64,000 bases of DNA from assembly GCA_963539695.1 (NCBI GenBank), contig CAUTOC010000005.1, forward strand, positions 8,616 to 72,615, in the 5' to 3' direction. This DNA comes from Catonella sp963539695. GTDB lineage: Bacteria > Bacillota > Clostridia > Lachnospirales > Lachnospiraceae. Both the position numbers and the translations under genes were made by a program. Below, piece after piece: positions 8,442-17,200 of this stretch. Below the pieces are notes generated by a model that ran no database searches, was not told the DNA's origin, and worked only from the letters and a program-made list of their open reading frames with translations. Positions within the stretch are counted from its first letter, which is position 1. Each line of letters starts with the position of its first letter.

Positions 8442-10452
8442 CGTCTTCTTCCATCTCCTTTCTTTCTAATACTAAGTAATTTCTTTCTTCCAAGTCATAA
8501 TAAATCTGAGCTCCGTAGAAATCATTTTCCATAACTTCTTCCATATCCATCTGCCCTATTTCAAAAAGAGGGCATTTATAGGACGGTGTAAACATAGTTT
8601 TTAGCGGCGGATTACCGAATGTTACTATAATGGCATTTCCGCTGTTTTTGGCATTGTTTAACTTCATAAGCTCGGAAGGATATATGAGCGGACGCTGTTG
8701 CAGTGAACTTGAAACCGTAAGTGCTCCTGTTTTATCAATGGTAGATGAAGAAACGCTTCTTGTTTCTACCGTCATATTTCCACAAAGTTTAGAGAATTCT
8801 TCACAAGTAGCAAGATCATTTGAGCCGATAAACATCTTTAAGCCGCAGTTACCTTTAATTATATTTGATACTGTTTGCCCATAAACATTGTCAAGCTGTG
8901 CAAATGACTGCACCACCATCTGAAACCATATTTTTCTACTTCTTCCTACTGTTATCATCTTGTCAAATTTTTCAATCTTAGGCATATTTCCAAACTCATC
9001 AAGCAGGAAATACACATTTCTTTCAAGAGACAAATCTTCATTTGCCGAAGCAACCTTTATAAGTGCCTTATATATAGAAAGAATAAATACCGCCGCAAGT
9101 ACATGTCTTGTATCTTTTTCATCAGGAATTTTAAGGAACAGAGCCGTCTTTTCCTTTGCTATAAGTTCAGGCTTAATATCCGTTCCGCTTGTCATAGCAC
9201 AGATACCTTCATCATGGAACATTGAAAGCTTATCAAATGCAATAGACATATAAGAGGATAAGGTCTGGTCAGGTGCGGAAAGCACTTGTCTTGAAAGACC
9301 ATAAGCTTTTGAAGTCTTTTCTCTTCCCTGAAAATACTCTTTAAGTGCTATAAACTCTCCTTCTGAATTACCTATTGCCTGATTTACATTGTAAAAACAA
9401 AATTTCTCTTTAGTCATTTCAAGTTCATCCACCGCACTATCTTCCAACATAGCCAAAATAACTGCTAGGATAATAGATCTTGCTCCCTTTTCCCAAACCG
9501 GATCATTTTGTGATTCAATAGGGCAGATTACACTTACTAAGTCATTTAAGTCCTCATAAATAGAGTCAAATATCTTTTGTCTTGCACTGCGTATTTCTTG
9601 TAAAAGCTTTTTGCAATCAGCATAAGCCCTTCCCTCATACTCATACCATGTATCGCCATAAGCTTCCTCAGGGTCAAGCAATTCTAGGCTGCCTGCATTT
9701 TCTATTGTATCCGTTCTTTCATAAATCTCATCACCTGTATGAAGATAGGTCTGATATCTGTCATAAATCTCCTCAAGGGGATTCCAACGAAACGAACTAT
9801 AAGGATCTCTAAGGTCAAGAACCATACAGTTATATCCCTGTTCTTTCAACATCTTTGAGTGCAACATAAAAAGTTCACCCTTAGGATCGGTACAAATCAT
9901 TGACGAACCGGCTTCATTAGCATGTCCTAAAATTTGAATAACAGGATTGATAAAAGTTGTAGTCTTTCCTGAACCGGTAGCTCCTATTATGATTCCATGA
10001 GCCGGCTTCATAAGATTTATATCTAATTCCCTGCCTTTTGCAGAATACACCGCTTTTACAGGAATACCGTCTTCTTTTAATTTAGAAAGACTGCTATAAT
10101 TTGTTTCAGGAAAAAATTCTTTTCTTTCCTTATCTGTCATAAATCTCGCATTTTCAAGACTTCCCTCTACACGCGATGACTTCATATTCCTCTCGGAGTC
10201 TTTTAACACATTTTTTGTTCTTTTACCTACTCCTCCTATGTGGAAAACCTGATAGAGAACAATGCAAAGGCTTGCCTCAATAGAACCGTATATTAAAGAT
10301 ACCGGAGTAAGCATTCTTGCTACTCCTTCATCTACCTTAAATTCTATTCCTTTTATTGCACCCTCAAAAAAAGCTGTAATTCCACCAAATACTATACAAA
10401 GTAAAATCCACAAAAGAATGTAATTTACAATTTTTTTACCAATAGTTTTCAT
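8419..10452 (-). CDS. virD4: VirD4/TraG-type coupling protein
   Basis: The protein has 677 residues with two N-terminal membrane segments (about 10-30 and 48-68), then a T4CP ATPase core: Walker A GATGSGKT near residue 159, Walker B FLLDEFGNMPKI near residue 486, followed by a VQSFAQLD segment. It ends with an acidic tail. Coupling proteins bring the relaxase-DNA complex to the type IV channel at the cytoplasmic membrane. Its ATG overlaps the end of the CPBP protease gene by 4 bases and its end overlaps the surface-protein gene by 23, so it is inside one operon. The relaxase partner is not in this window. Confidence 0.92.
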   Translation of the reverse strand: MKTIGKKIVNYILLWILLCIVFGGITAFFEGAIKGIEFKVDEGVARMLTPVSLIYGSIEASLCIVLYQVFHIGGVGKRTKNVLKDSERNMKSSRVEGSLENARFMTDKERKEFFPETNYSSLSKLKEDGIPVKAVYSAKGRELDINLMKPAHGIIIGATGSGKTTTFINPVIQILGHANEAGSSMICTDPKGELFMLHSKMLKEQGYNCMVLDLRDPYSSFRWNPLEEIYDRYQTYLHTGDEIYERTDTIENAGSLELLDPEEAYGDTWYEYEGRAYADCKKLLQEIRSARQKIFDSIYEDLNDLVSVICPIESQNDPVWEKGARSIILAVILAMLEDSAVDELEMTKEKFCFYNVNQAIGNSEGEFIALKEYFQGREKTSKAYGLSRQVLSAPDQTLSSYMSIAFDKLSMFHDEGICAMTSGTDIKPELIAKEKTALFLKIPDEKDTRHVLAAVFILSIYKALIKVASANEDLSLERNVYFLLDEFGNMPKIEKFDKMITVGRSRKIWFQMVVQSFAQLDNVYGQTVSNIIKGNCGLKMFIGSNDLATCEEFSKLCGNMTVETRSVSSSTIDKTGALTVSSSLQQRPLIYPSELMKLNNAKNSGNAIIVTFGNPPLKTMFTPSYKCPLFEIGQMDMEEVMENDFYGAQIYYDLEERNYLVLERKEMEEDDEEENQL

Positions 10453-11303
10453 AAGTATGTTTTCTTCTTTCTAAGATAGATATATACAAGTATGCCCGTT
10501 ACTATAATTGACAGCAAAAATAACGGAACTAAAAAAATCATCTTTCCCAAGTTTGCTTTAAGCAAAGGATTTTTCTGATATAAAAATGCTAAAACCACTG
10601 AGGGCAAATTAAAACCTATATGGAGGAATATTCCTTCCAAAATATTTTCCTCACGCATAGAAAGACATATAAGTAAAAAACCCATACCGCCCGCATATAT
10701 CATCCAAACAGGATGAATATGGCAAAACATAAAAGCGATGACGGTAATTATTATAGCTGTTTTTTTCTTAAAGTGTCTAAGAAGAGTATTTAACATATAT
10801 CCTCTAAACACAATCTCTTCTAATATCGGTGATAAAAGCCCTACAGTAATTGCACAAAAGAGGAAATCAGGTCCGTCTAGGAGTTTTGATAAACTCTGTC
10901 TATACCCGCTTCCTCCAAAACCGAACATTGTAACCAAGGCTGATACTGCCATTGACGAAAATACACCGAATACAAAAAATCCTATTCCTTTTAATAAGAG
11001 TTCCTTTTTTATATAAAGTGTAGCATCCTCACAAAAGCTTTCTCCTCTTTTTTTGGATCTTTTGCGGAGAATGAAACCTGTTGCAATCATTCCTAATGCC
11101 GTATAAAGATTCCCGCCATAAGCAAAAAATTCGCCGCCTTTCATGTTACTGTGAAATAACACATAACCTATAGATGCAAATAATGCAGGCATAATCACAT
11201 AAAGTATAAGCGGCCAAAATGCCTTTAAGATAACACCGGCATTTATCCAAATCTTTTGCTGATTAGTAAGAAGGGAAGTGTCTATTTTTTTATCTTTATT
11301 CAT
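10449..11303 (-). CDS. CPBP-family intramembrane metalloprotease
   Basis: The start chosen is ATG 11303 behind GGGAGG; an in-frame ATG 12 codons earlier lacks such a site. The 284-residue protein has about seven to eight hydrophobic segments and the CPBP (Abi/CAAX) motifs: EEIVFRG near residue 164, FCHIHP near 196 and HIGFN near 230. These supply the Glu and His residues of the active site. Family members cleave prenyl or peptide substrates in the membrane and often serve bacteriocin or peptide-signal systems. It is the first gene of the transfer operon and sits directly behind the candidate SARP-type operator. A role in processing a signal peptide for the adjacent sensor kinase is possible but unproven; no peptide gene was found. 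Confidence 0.85.
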   Translation of the reverse strand: MNKDKKIDTSLLTNQQKIWINAGVILKAFWPLILYVIMPALFASIGYVLFHSNMKGGEFFAYGGNLYTALGMIATGFILRKRSKKRGESFCEDATLYIKKELLLKGIGFFVFGVFSSMAVSALVTMFGFGGSGYRQSLSKLLDGPDFLFCAITVGLLSPILEEIVFRGYMLNTLLRHFKKKTAIIITVIAFMFCHIHPVWMIYAGGMGFLLICLSMREENILEGIFLHIGFNLPSVVLAFLYQKNPLLKANLGKMIFLVPLFLLSIIVTGILVYIYLRKKKTYL

Positions 11304-11342
11304 TTTTTTACCTCCCTCTCTATTCTCGCTTATTACCAAAGC

Positions 11343-11376
11343 ATTTTATCTATTTCATAGACACAAAAGGGACACA
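11343..11376 (-). promoter_or_regulatory. Transfer-operon promoter with TGTGTC direct repeats
   Basis: Read leftward, TGTGTC occurs at 11376-11371 and again at 11365-11360, exactly 11 bp apart. A -10-like TAAAAT follows at 11348-11343, 11 bp after the second repeat, and the CPBP gene starts 39 bp further on. Repeats of 11-bp period just upstream of the -10 are the known binding geometry of SARP-type activators. The same hexamer recurs at the divergent promoters near 14090 and 14130. Confidence 0.6.
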
Positions 11377-11385
11377 GGAATTTAG

Positions 11386-12666
11386 CTAATGGATACGGGG
11401 AATGAAAATTCTTGCTGTAGTTCCCTTCCCCTTTTCACTTTCAATCTCAAGAGTACCTCCCACCATAAGAGCCAGCCTCTCACGCACATTATCAATGCCT
11501 ACATGACTTCTTCCGTCTTCTTTTTTGTTGTCAGGATCATACCCTCCGACACCGTCATCTATTACAAAAATCTCATATCCTTCATCATGCTCTACCGTCT
11601 TAATAGTGAGCTTTCCGCCCTCTATTGCCTGCCCTATGCCGTATCTTACCGCATTTTCCACTAGTGGCTGCACTGTAAGCGGCGGTAAAAAGAAAGCGAT
11701 AGTGCCAAGCTCATAAGCAATTTCAAGTTCATCTTCATAACGAAGCTTTTCTAAAAAAAGATAGTTTTTTATATGTTCAAGCTCTTTAGAAAATAAAACT
11801 GTTCTATCCACGCTTACAGAGTCAAGATTTCCTCTTAAATAATCCGAAAACTCTGCAATAGCTTTTTGGGCAAGCTTCGGATCTTTTTCACAGAGGTAAT
11901 GAATTGCATTTAGTGCATTATAAAGAAAATGCGGTCTAATCTGACTAAGCATTATGGATATTCTGCTTTGAACAAGTTTTTCATCTTTTATACGAAGAAG
12001 AACATTTTGTTCAATATGAAGTACAATATAAAGACCTATAACGGATAAGGTTACAATCAGGTACACTACAGGTATGCCGATATCCGGCACAATTTCTCTA
12101 AGCCCTATTGAGAATAAAAGCCCTAAAACACAGCTTATAAATATAATACCGTCCCTTCTCTTTAATTTGTTGAAAAAAAGAACAGTTATTATAAGAATAT
12201 ACGCTATCATTCCGATGGCTATAAACTGTGATAACCAAAATAACTCCCTTCTTTTATAAACACCGGCTGTCACACTATATACCGTGCCTAATTTATAAGA
12301 AGTTATCCAAAGCAAACTCTCAACTACCGCAAAGACTAAGCCTATATGACCAAACCACAGCGAAATACCCGTTTTTTCCCTAATATGAATTATAACATAA
12401 TAATTAAATATTGCCAGCATAACATAGGCAAGTGATGTTGATATAAGGAAAAATATCTCTGCAGAATTAGACATATACCCTGATTTAGAAAGCATATATG
12501 AAGCTCCGTCTGATGCCAAAAGTAAAAATAAAGTACGCAAAAGTATATTTAATATGCGTCCTCTATTACTCGGTTTTGATATAAAATGACTTTCTATTAA
12601 AAGCACAAGTATTATGAGTGCTGCAAAAAACTCAACCATAGCATAAGTGTAATTATAATTTTCCAT
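11386..12666 (-). CDS. LytS/YesM-class sensor histidine kinase
   Basis: The 426-residue protein has six or seven membrane helices in residues 5-215 with hardly any extracellular domain, like AgrC-type and other peptide-sensing or membrane-sensing kinases. The His_kinase domain has the phosphate-accepting His in RPHFLYN near residue 244, followed by a HATPase region with VENAVRYG and DDGVGG. The start at 12666 has GGAG 7 bases upstream. It overlaps the preceding unknown gene by 14 bases and so is the third gene of the regulator operon. The natural signal is unknown. It probably controls the response regulator encoded two genes upstream. Confidence 0.85.
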   Translation of the reverse strand: MENYNYTYAMVEFFAALIILVLLIESHFISKPSNRGRILNILLRTLFLLLASDGASYMLSKSGYMSNSAEIFFLISTSLAYVMLAIFNYYVIIHIREKTGISLWFGHIGLVFAVVESLLWITSYKLGTVYSVTAGVYKRRELFWLSQFIAIGMIAYILIITVLFFNKLKRRDGIIFISCVLGLLFSIGLREIVPDIGIPVVYLIVTLSVIGLYIVLHIEQNVLLRIKDEKLVQSRISIMLSQIRPHFLYNALNAIHYLCEKDPKLAQKAIAEFSDYLRGNLDSVSVDRTVLFSKELEHIKNYLFLEKLRYEDELEIAYELGTIAFFLPPLTVQPLVENAVRYGIGQAIEGGKLTIKTVEHDEGYEIFVIDDGVGGYDPDNKKEDGRSHVGIDNVRERLALMVGGTLEIESEKGKGTTARIFIPRIH

Positions 12667-13216
12667 TATATATCTCCAATATCTTTATCAGCCTTTCAAA
12701 CGATATCTTCTTTCTCTTTACAGGTTTTTCTTCTTCACTTACAAAGGTCCAAATTTCCTGCTTTCTTTTATGCACAAATCTAACCTTTGACAATTCTTTT
12801 GAAAGCTCTCCTTCTGTCAAATTTTCAATAATATGGCATATTACTTCTAATAAATTGCCGTTTGTTACCTTTGGCATTTTATATCTTTCTTTATAAGAAA
12901 GTTCATCTATTTCTAAATTTTCTAATACTTCTTCCACCATCATAGGGATACCGGCTTCTTTTCCGTTAAAAAACAGGTTTGAAAATGTTTTCTCATAGAC
13001 CATTTTCATAGTAATTCTTTCATCTTTACATCTTTCATTTTCCCAAAAATTTTCATTTTCTCTGCCACACTCCCTCATTTGCCACAGGAACTGTTTTTTT
13101 TCAAGAGGGCTGATTTTACCCCAAAGTGCATTACTAAGATATGTATCAATATCATAATTTTCATTACGAAAACATTTTTTAAGTTTTTTTATTTTAACAG
13201 TTTTTGTTTCAATCAT
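12653..13216 (-). CDS. Unknown protein between response regulator and kinase
   Basis: This 187-residue protein is soluble and charged, with no signal peptide or membrane segment. It has a mostly helical look, with Trp-containing motifs near residues 32-48 and a Lys-rich C-terminus. It overlaps the response-regulator gene by 4 bases and the kinase gene by 14, with a GAGG site before its ATG, so it is tightly coupled to both. I recognise no family. Its place suggests an accessory factor that modulates signalling or a DNA-binding partner, but nothing in the sequence decides this. Confidence 0.6.
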   Translation of the reverse strand: MIETKTVKIKKLKKCFRNENYDIDTYLSNALWGKISPLEKKQFLWQMRECGRENENFWENERCKDERITMKMVYEKTFSNLFFNGKEAGIPMMVEEVLENLEIDELSYKERYKMPKVTNGNLLEVICHIIENLTEGELSKELSKVRFVHKRKQEIWTFVSEEEKPVKRKKISFERLIKILEIYNGKL

Positions 13217-14007
13217 TTAAACCTCTTTTGATAATCATCCATCAGCATGGCATTAGTATATTCAGCCCAACTGTACTGGCTCATATACTCCCCTCTATAA
13301 GCCTCTTTATCTCCTTCCAACCACTTATAATAGTCACAAGACAGCCCCTCTTTTTGTATACCTATCTTGCCCCAAGCTCTTACAAGAACATCCGAAAAAC
13401 CACAGTTTTCTAAAGCCCCCACCAAATCCGCTCTTAAATTTTTAAGATAAGAAACATGTTGGTTTGAATCAAAATCATTTTCCCACAAAACAGAAATAAT
13501 TTCTTTATTACTGCACAAGGCTCCGTTTCTGTCAATAAGATAGGCTAAAAGTTCTTTACTCTTATTATATTTTAACGGAAGCGGGGCATTTTCCACAAAA
13601 ACCTCAAAATTTCCGAATGTCTGTATCTCTAAAACTTTTTCTTCTTTAGCAATAGGAAATCTCAGGTTACTAATCTCATTTTTAATCTTTTCAGCGGTAA
13701 CCGGCTTCATAACATAGCCACTTGCATGTACCGTAAAAGCATCTTTTGTATATTTGCTGAATCCACTTGCAAAAATAAGATTTATTCCCGATACTCTCTT
13801 TTTTATTTCCTCTGCCAGTTCAACTCCATTCATTTTTTTCATTTCCACATCTAAAAATACAATATCAGGCACTATTTCGTCAAGCTTTTCTAAAAGGTCG
13901 GATGGGTTACGAAAACCATAGACCTCCGACTTAGGCACCGCCTTATGTATAGCACTAAGCAGAGCCTCAAGAGCCAGTTTTTCATCATCTATTGCAAATA
14001 TCCGCAT
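13213..14007 (-). CDS. Response regulator with SARP-like DNA-binding domain
   Basis: This 264-residue protein has a receiver domain (residues 1-120; DDE near 6-8, phospho-acceptor Asp in FLDVEM near 52, Lys in YVMKPV) and a C-terminal winged-helix plus helical region (about 128-260) typical of SARP/BTAD regulators: LEIQTFGNFEVF, then NKSKELLAYLIDRNG and NKEIISVLW. Such proteins bind 11-bp direct repeats. The start has AAGGAG 8 bases upstream. Its own promoter has TTGTGT as a -35 element and TATAAT as a -10. It is first in an operon with an unknown protein and the kinase, and likely controls the transfer genes, itself and the divergent large gene. Confidence 0.85.
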   Translation of the reverse strand: MRIFAIDDEKLALEALLSAIHKAVPKSEVYGFRNPSDLLEKLDEIVPDIVFLDVEMKKMNGVELAEEIKKRVSGINLIFASGFSKYTKDAFTVHASGYVMKPVTAEKIKNEISNLRFPIAKEEKVLEIQTFGNFEVFVENAPLPLKYNKSKELLAYLIDRNGALCSNKEIISVLWENDFDSNQHVSYLKNLRADLVGALENCGFSDVLVRAWGKIGIQKEGLSCDYYKWLEGDKEAYRGEYMSQYSWAEYTNAMLMDDYQKRFK

Positions 14008-14065
14008 TATCTTAACTCCTTAGATATTATTTACTCCAAATTATTCACAGGTTTATTTTCCCAAT

Positions 14066-14105
14066 ATTATATCATGTCATGCTAAAAGACACAAAACAGG
14101 TACAA
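14066..14105 (-). promoter_or_regulatory. Promoter of the regulator operon with TGTGTC site
   Basis: Leftward TATAAT (14071-14066) lies 17 bp after TTGTGT, which is part of TTGTGTC (14095-14089). The preceding 11 bases read TTGTACCTGTT, a degenerate repeat in the same 11-bp period. The site overlaps the -35, which suggests autoregulation by the SARP-like response regulator. Confidence 0.6.
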
Positions 14106-14121
14106 AATTTTATTTTCTTCC

Positions 14122-14167
14122 TGTGTCTTTTATGTGTCTTTTAATGTGTTAATGTTGCAGCATAAAG
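14122..14167 (+). promoter_or_regulatory. Promoter of the 1242-residue gene with triple TGTGTC-like repeats
   Basis: TGTGTC occurs at 14122-14127 and 14133-14138 (11 bp apart; the 11-mer TGTGTCTTTTA is repeated exactly), followed by TGTGTT at 14145-14150. A -10-like CATAAA starts at 14161, 10 bp after the last repeat, almost the same geometry as the transfer-operon promoter. No good -35 is present, as expected for an activator-dependent promoter. Confidence 0.6.
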
Positions 14168-14211
14168 TTTTACAAACAAAAAAAATGCAAATCGAAGGGA
14201 GCTTTAAAAGT

Positions 14212-17200
14212 ATGTATAAAGTAGGAAATGAACACATTGATGAAGGTGTTTACTCAGAGGGACTTGTTTTAGACGGTTCTTTAAAGGAGGCAATCGAAAC
14301 TGCCGGCGGCGGAGAATTTTTTCACTTTGAAGAGACTGCTAATAATGAATTTACAATGAAGCCTAAGATGCCTGAATACGGAAGTGCCTCAATAGGCGGC
14401 TCTGTATTTAAGATGAGAGTTAACAACAACCGTCTTGTAAAAGGTATTGCAAACCATTTCTTTACAAATGGAGAGATTGATTTTGCAAAAGGTTATGACT
14501 TTATTAATGAAATTGATGCAAGACTCGGTTTATCTGAACTTCCTATCAATGTTGATATGTTCCGTCAGGGAAGCAACACAAGAGAGGAAGGACTTGATTG
14601 GCTTGCAACTGAACTTAATATACCTGCTAATGAGCGTGGAGATTTTAAAAACTTTGCAGATGCTATGTTTTACAACCAGGAAGTAGGCAAAATTGCCCCA
14701 TATATGAGCCAGAACTTTTCTTTACTTTGGGGAGAATTTGCAGCCGCGGGACTTGCTCTTGATCCTAATAACTTTACCGATATGCCTGAGCAAAGTTCAA
14801 GACTTAATGAAAACCTTGCAAAAAAAGAAGATGCTATTCGTGAACTTCGCTCATTTACACAGATTAACCCTGAAACGGAAATGCGTCTTTTTGTTCCTAC
14901 TGAATGTAGCGGAAGTTTACATAGTAATAAACAGATTTGTGACTACTCAGGCTATGCCGCTGTAAACCTCGGAAAACCTGCTCCGGCTTTTTCTATATCA
15001 GATTACTCTGTAGATATAGCTATGAACGACTCCTTAACAGGAGAAAATAAGGGCGAACGCAAATGGGATCAGCATGTAGCTGCACATATCGGAAATATAA
15101 CTCTTAAAGACGGCAGTAAATATCAGCTTACTTTAGAGGCTTTTGCACCACAGGCAGATCGCTTTATGGATCATCCTGCTATGACAAGTGCCGTTTCAAT
15201 CGGTCTTTTTAAGGATGAAGAGGCTTTTAAGAATCATTACTATAATAATGCTCATATTGAAGATGCTAATACTCTTGAATTCTGTGAAAGAAAACAGGAA
15301 CTTAAAAACGATAAGTTTGTAGAACTCGAGAAAGACGGTGTATTTGCCCGAGTAGAAGATACTATGAGAAAATTTGCACCTTATGCTGAGGAAGCATATC
15401 AGAGCCTTCATTCAGAGTTCCTTAAATATTCAATAGGAAGTGAGTGGGAAAATTCAAGAAATGACAGACATTATAAGCCTATAATGGGATTTTCCGGACT
15501 TACTACCAATGAACTTGACCACGAATTTAAGAGCGATCTTCGTATGGCAAAAACCTCTATTAATCGTATTCCTGAAGAACATAGAGAAGAATATAAAAAC
15601 CTGTTAAATACTCTTGATCAGGTTATGGAAAGAAGCGGAGCTTTAGGACATGCTAAACTTCACTTTAACGCTCTTTCTTCTATAATAGAAACAAACGGCG
15701 GTCCTGATGACCTCCTTAATACTTCTTATGAAATAACTGCTGAACTTGAAGAAAAAGATATGGAGATGAGACTTGCAAGAACCGCTACCAGAAGTATTCT
15801 TGCTACCGCTCTTACCGGCAGTATGCAGGTTGACAAAATGGACAAAGAAGAGCGTGCATCTCTTGAGGCTTTTCTTGGAGGTGACAGCGAAAAACTCTCC
15901 CGTATGATTGATATGTCAAAGGCTGTTGCAGGAAACCTCCTTGCTCCTACTGAAATTACTATGGATATTCAGGTACCTGATAATGACATCGCAAATGATT
16001 TTGTAAGAGCAAGAAACATTGCAAATATTCCTGACCGTTCTAAAGAATTTGCAAGTCACAATTTTGACCTTGCATTTTCACAAATTGTATCTAAAAAAGT
16101 TTTTAAGACTGATGATCACAAACTTTTTGATAATGTCTATATAGACGGAAGATCCGCTACTGATATCTTTAAGGAAAAACACCTTCACTATGCGTCAAGC
16201 GAGGATAAAAAAGCAGATATAATGAAATCTCTTATTTCAGGCAGTCAGATAGATTTTGCATATACAAATCAAAATGGTGATATAGATATGTTACCTCTTC
16301 ATGCTACATCTGATATTCCTGTAATTGCAAACAGTTTTCTAAAAACAAGAGAAAAAGAACATATCAGCGTAGAACCTAAGAAAGACTTAATCAGCAACGG
16401 TATAAGCCTTCCAATGCCTGAAAATTTTGTAGCAGCCGGTGGAGATACAGTGCCGCTTCGTGAAAATTATAACTATCTTATTAAGGGGGTTAGCAGTCTT
16501 TTCCTTAATGAAGCAGGTGATATTAACGAAAAAAGTGTTAATAAGGTAAGTGATTTTACAAACCGTTTATATCACATGTATGCTAATGGCGAAGATATAC
16601 TTAACCCTGCGGCAACTAAGGAAGAAGTAAGTGGCTACAGAGATAAGTGGCTTTGCGGTCAGCTTGGAATACCAAATGAAAAACAGGCGGATTTTACCCG
16701 TTTTTGGAATGAAAACTTCTCATTAACTGAGGATAATAAGCTTATAACCGGCAGAGATTTAACAGGCTGGTCGGAGTTTGCAAATAAAATACAGAGTTTT
16801 GGTGAACTTGAAAAAGAAATCGGCCCATCTGCTATGAATGCAGTTCGTATGGATTTTGCAGGAACATTTGATACCATAAAGGAAATTGCTTCTATTGACC
16901 CTGCAACAAGTGATAAAACCTTTATCCCTGTTAGTAGAAGTGCAGGATTTTTAACTGCACTAAATCAGACATCAGGTGCAATAGCTGATGAAAACGGTAA
17001 TGATATTGCATTTTCTATCGGGCAAATCACAGGTGATGTTGTTTCTTCAAATCTTTTAAGCGAAGAAAACAAAGAGTCTATGCGTCACCTAAACATAGCA
17101 GGACATTTTTGCAACGGTATTTTCCAGTCACTAAAAGAATATGGTGAAAAACTTGCAGGTGAAGAGGATGCTTTTACCCCTAGAACCTCTATTGAAAATG

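Noticed and set aside
14134..14211. Longer N-terminus of the 1242-residue protein starting at GTG 14134
   Set aside because: It would begin inside the TGTGTC repeats and upstream of the likely -10, with no ribosome site; ATG 14212 has GGGAG at a proper distance.
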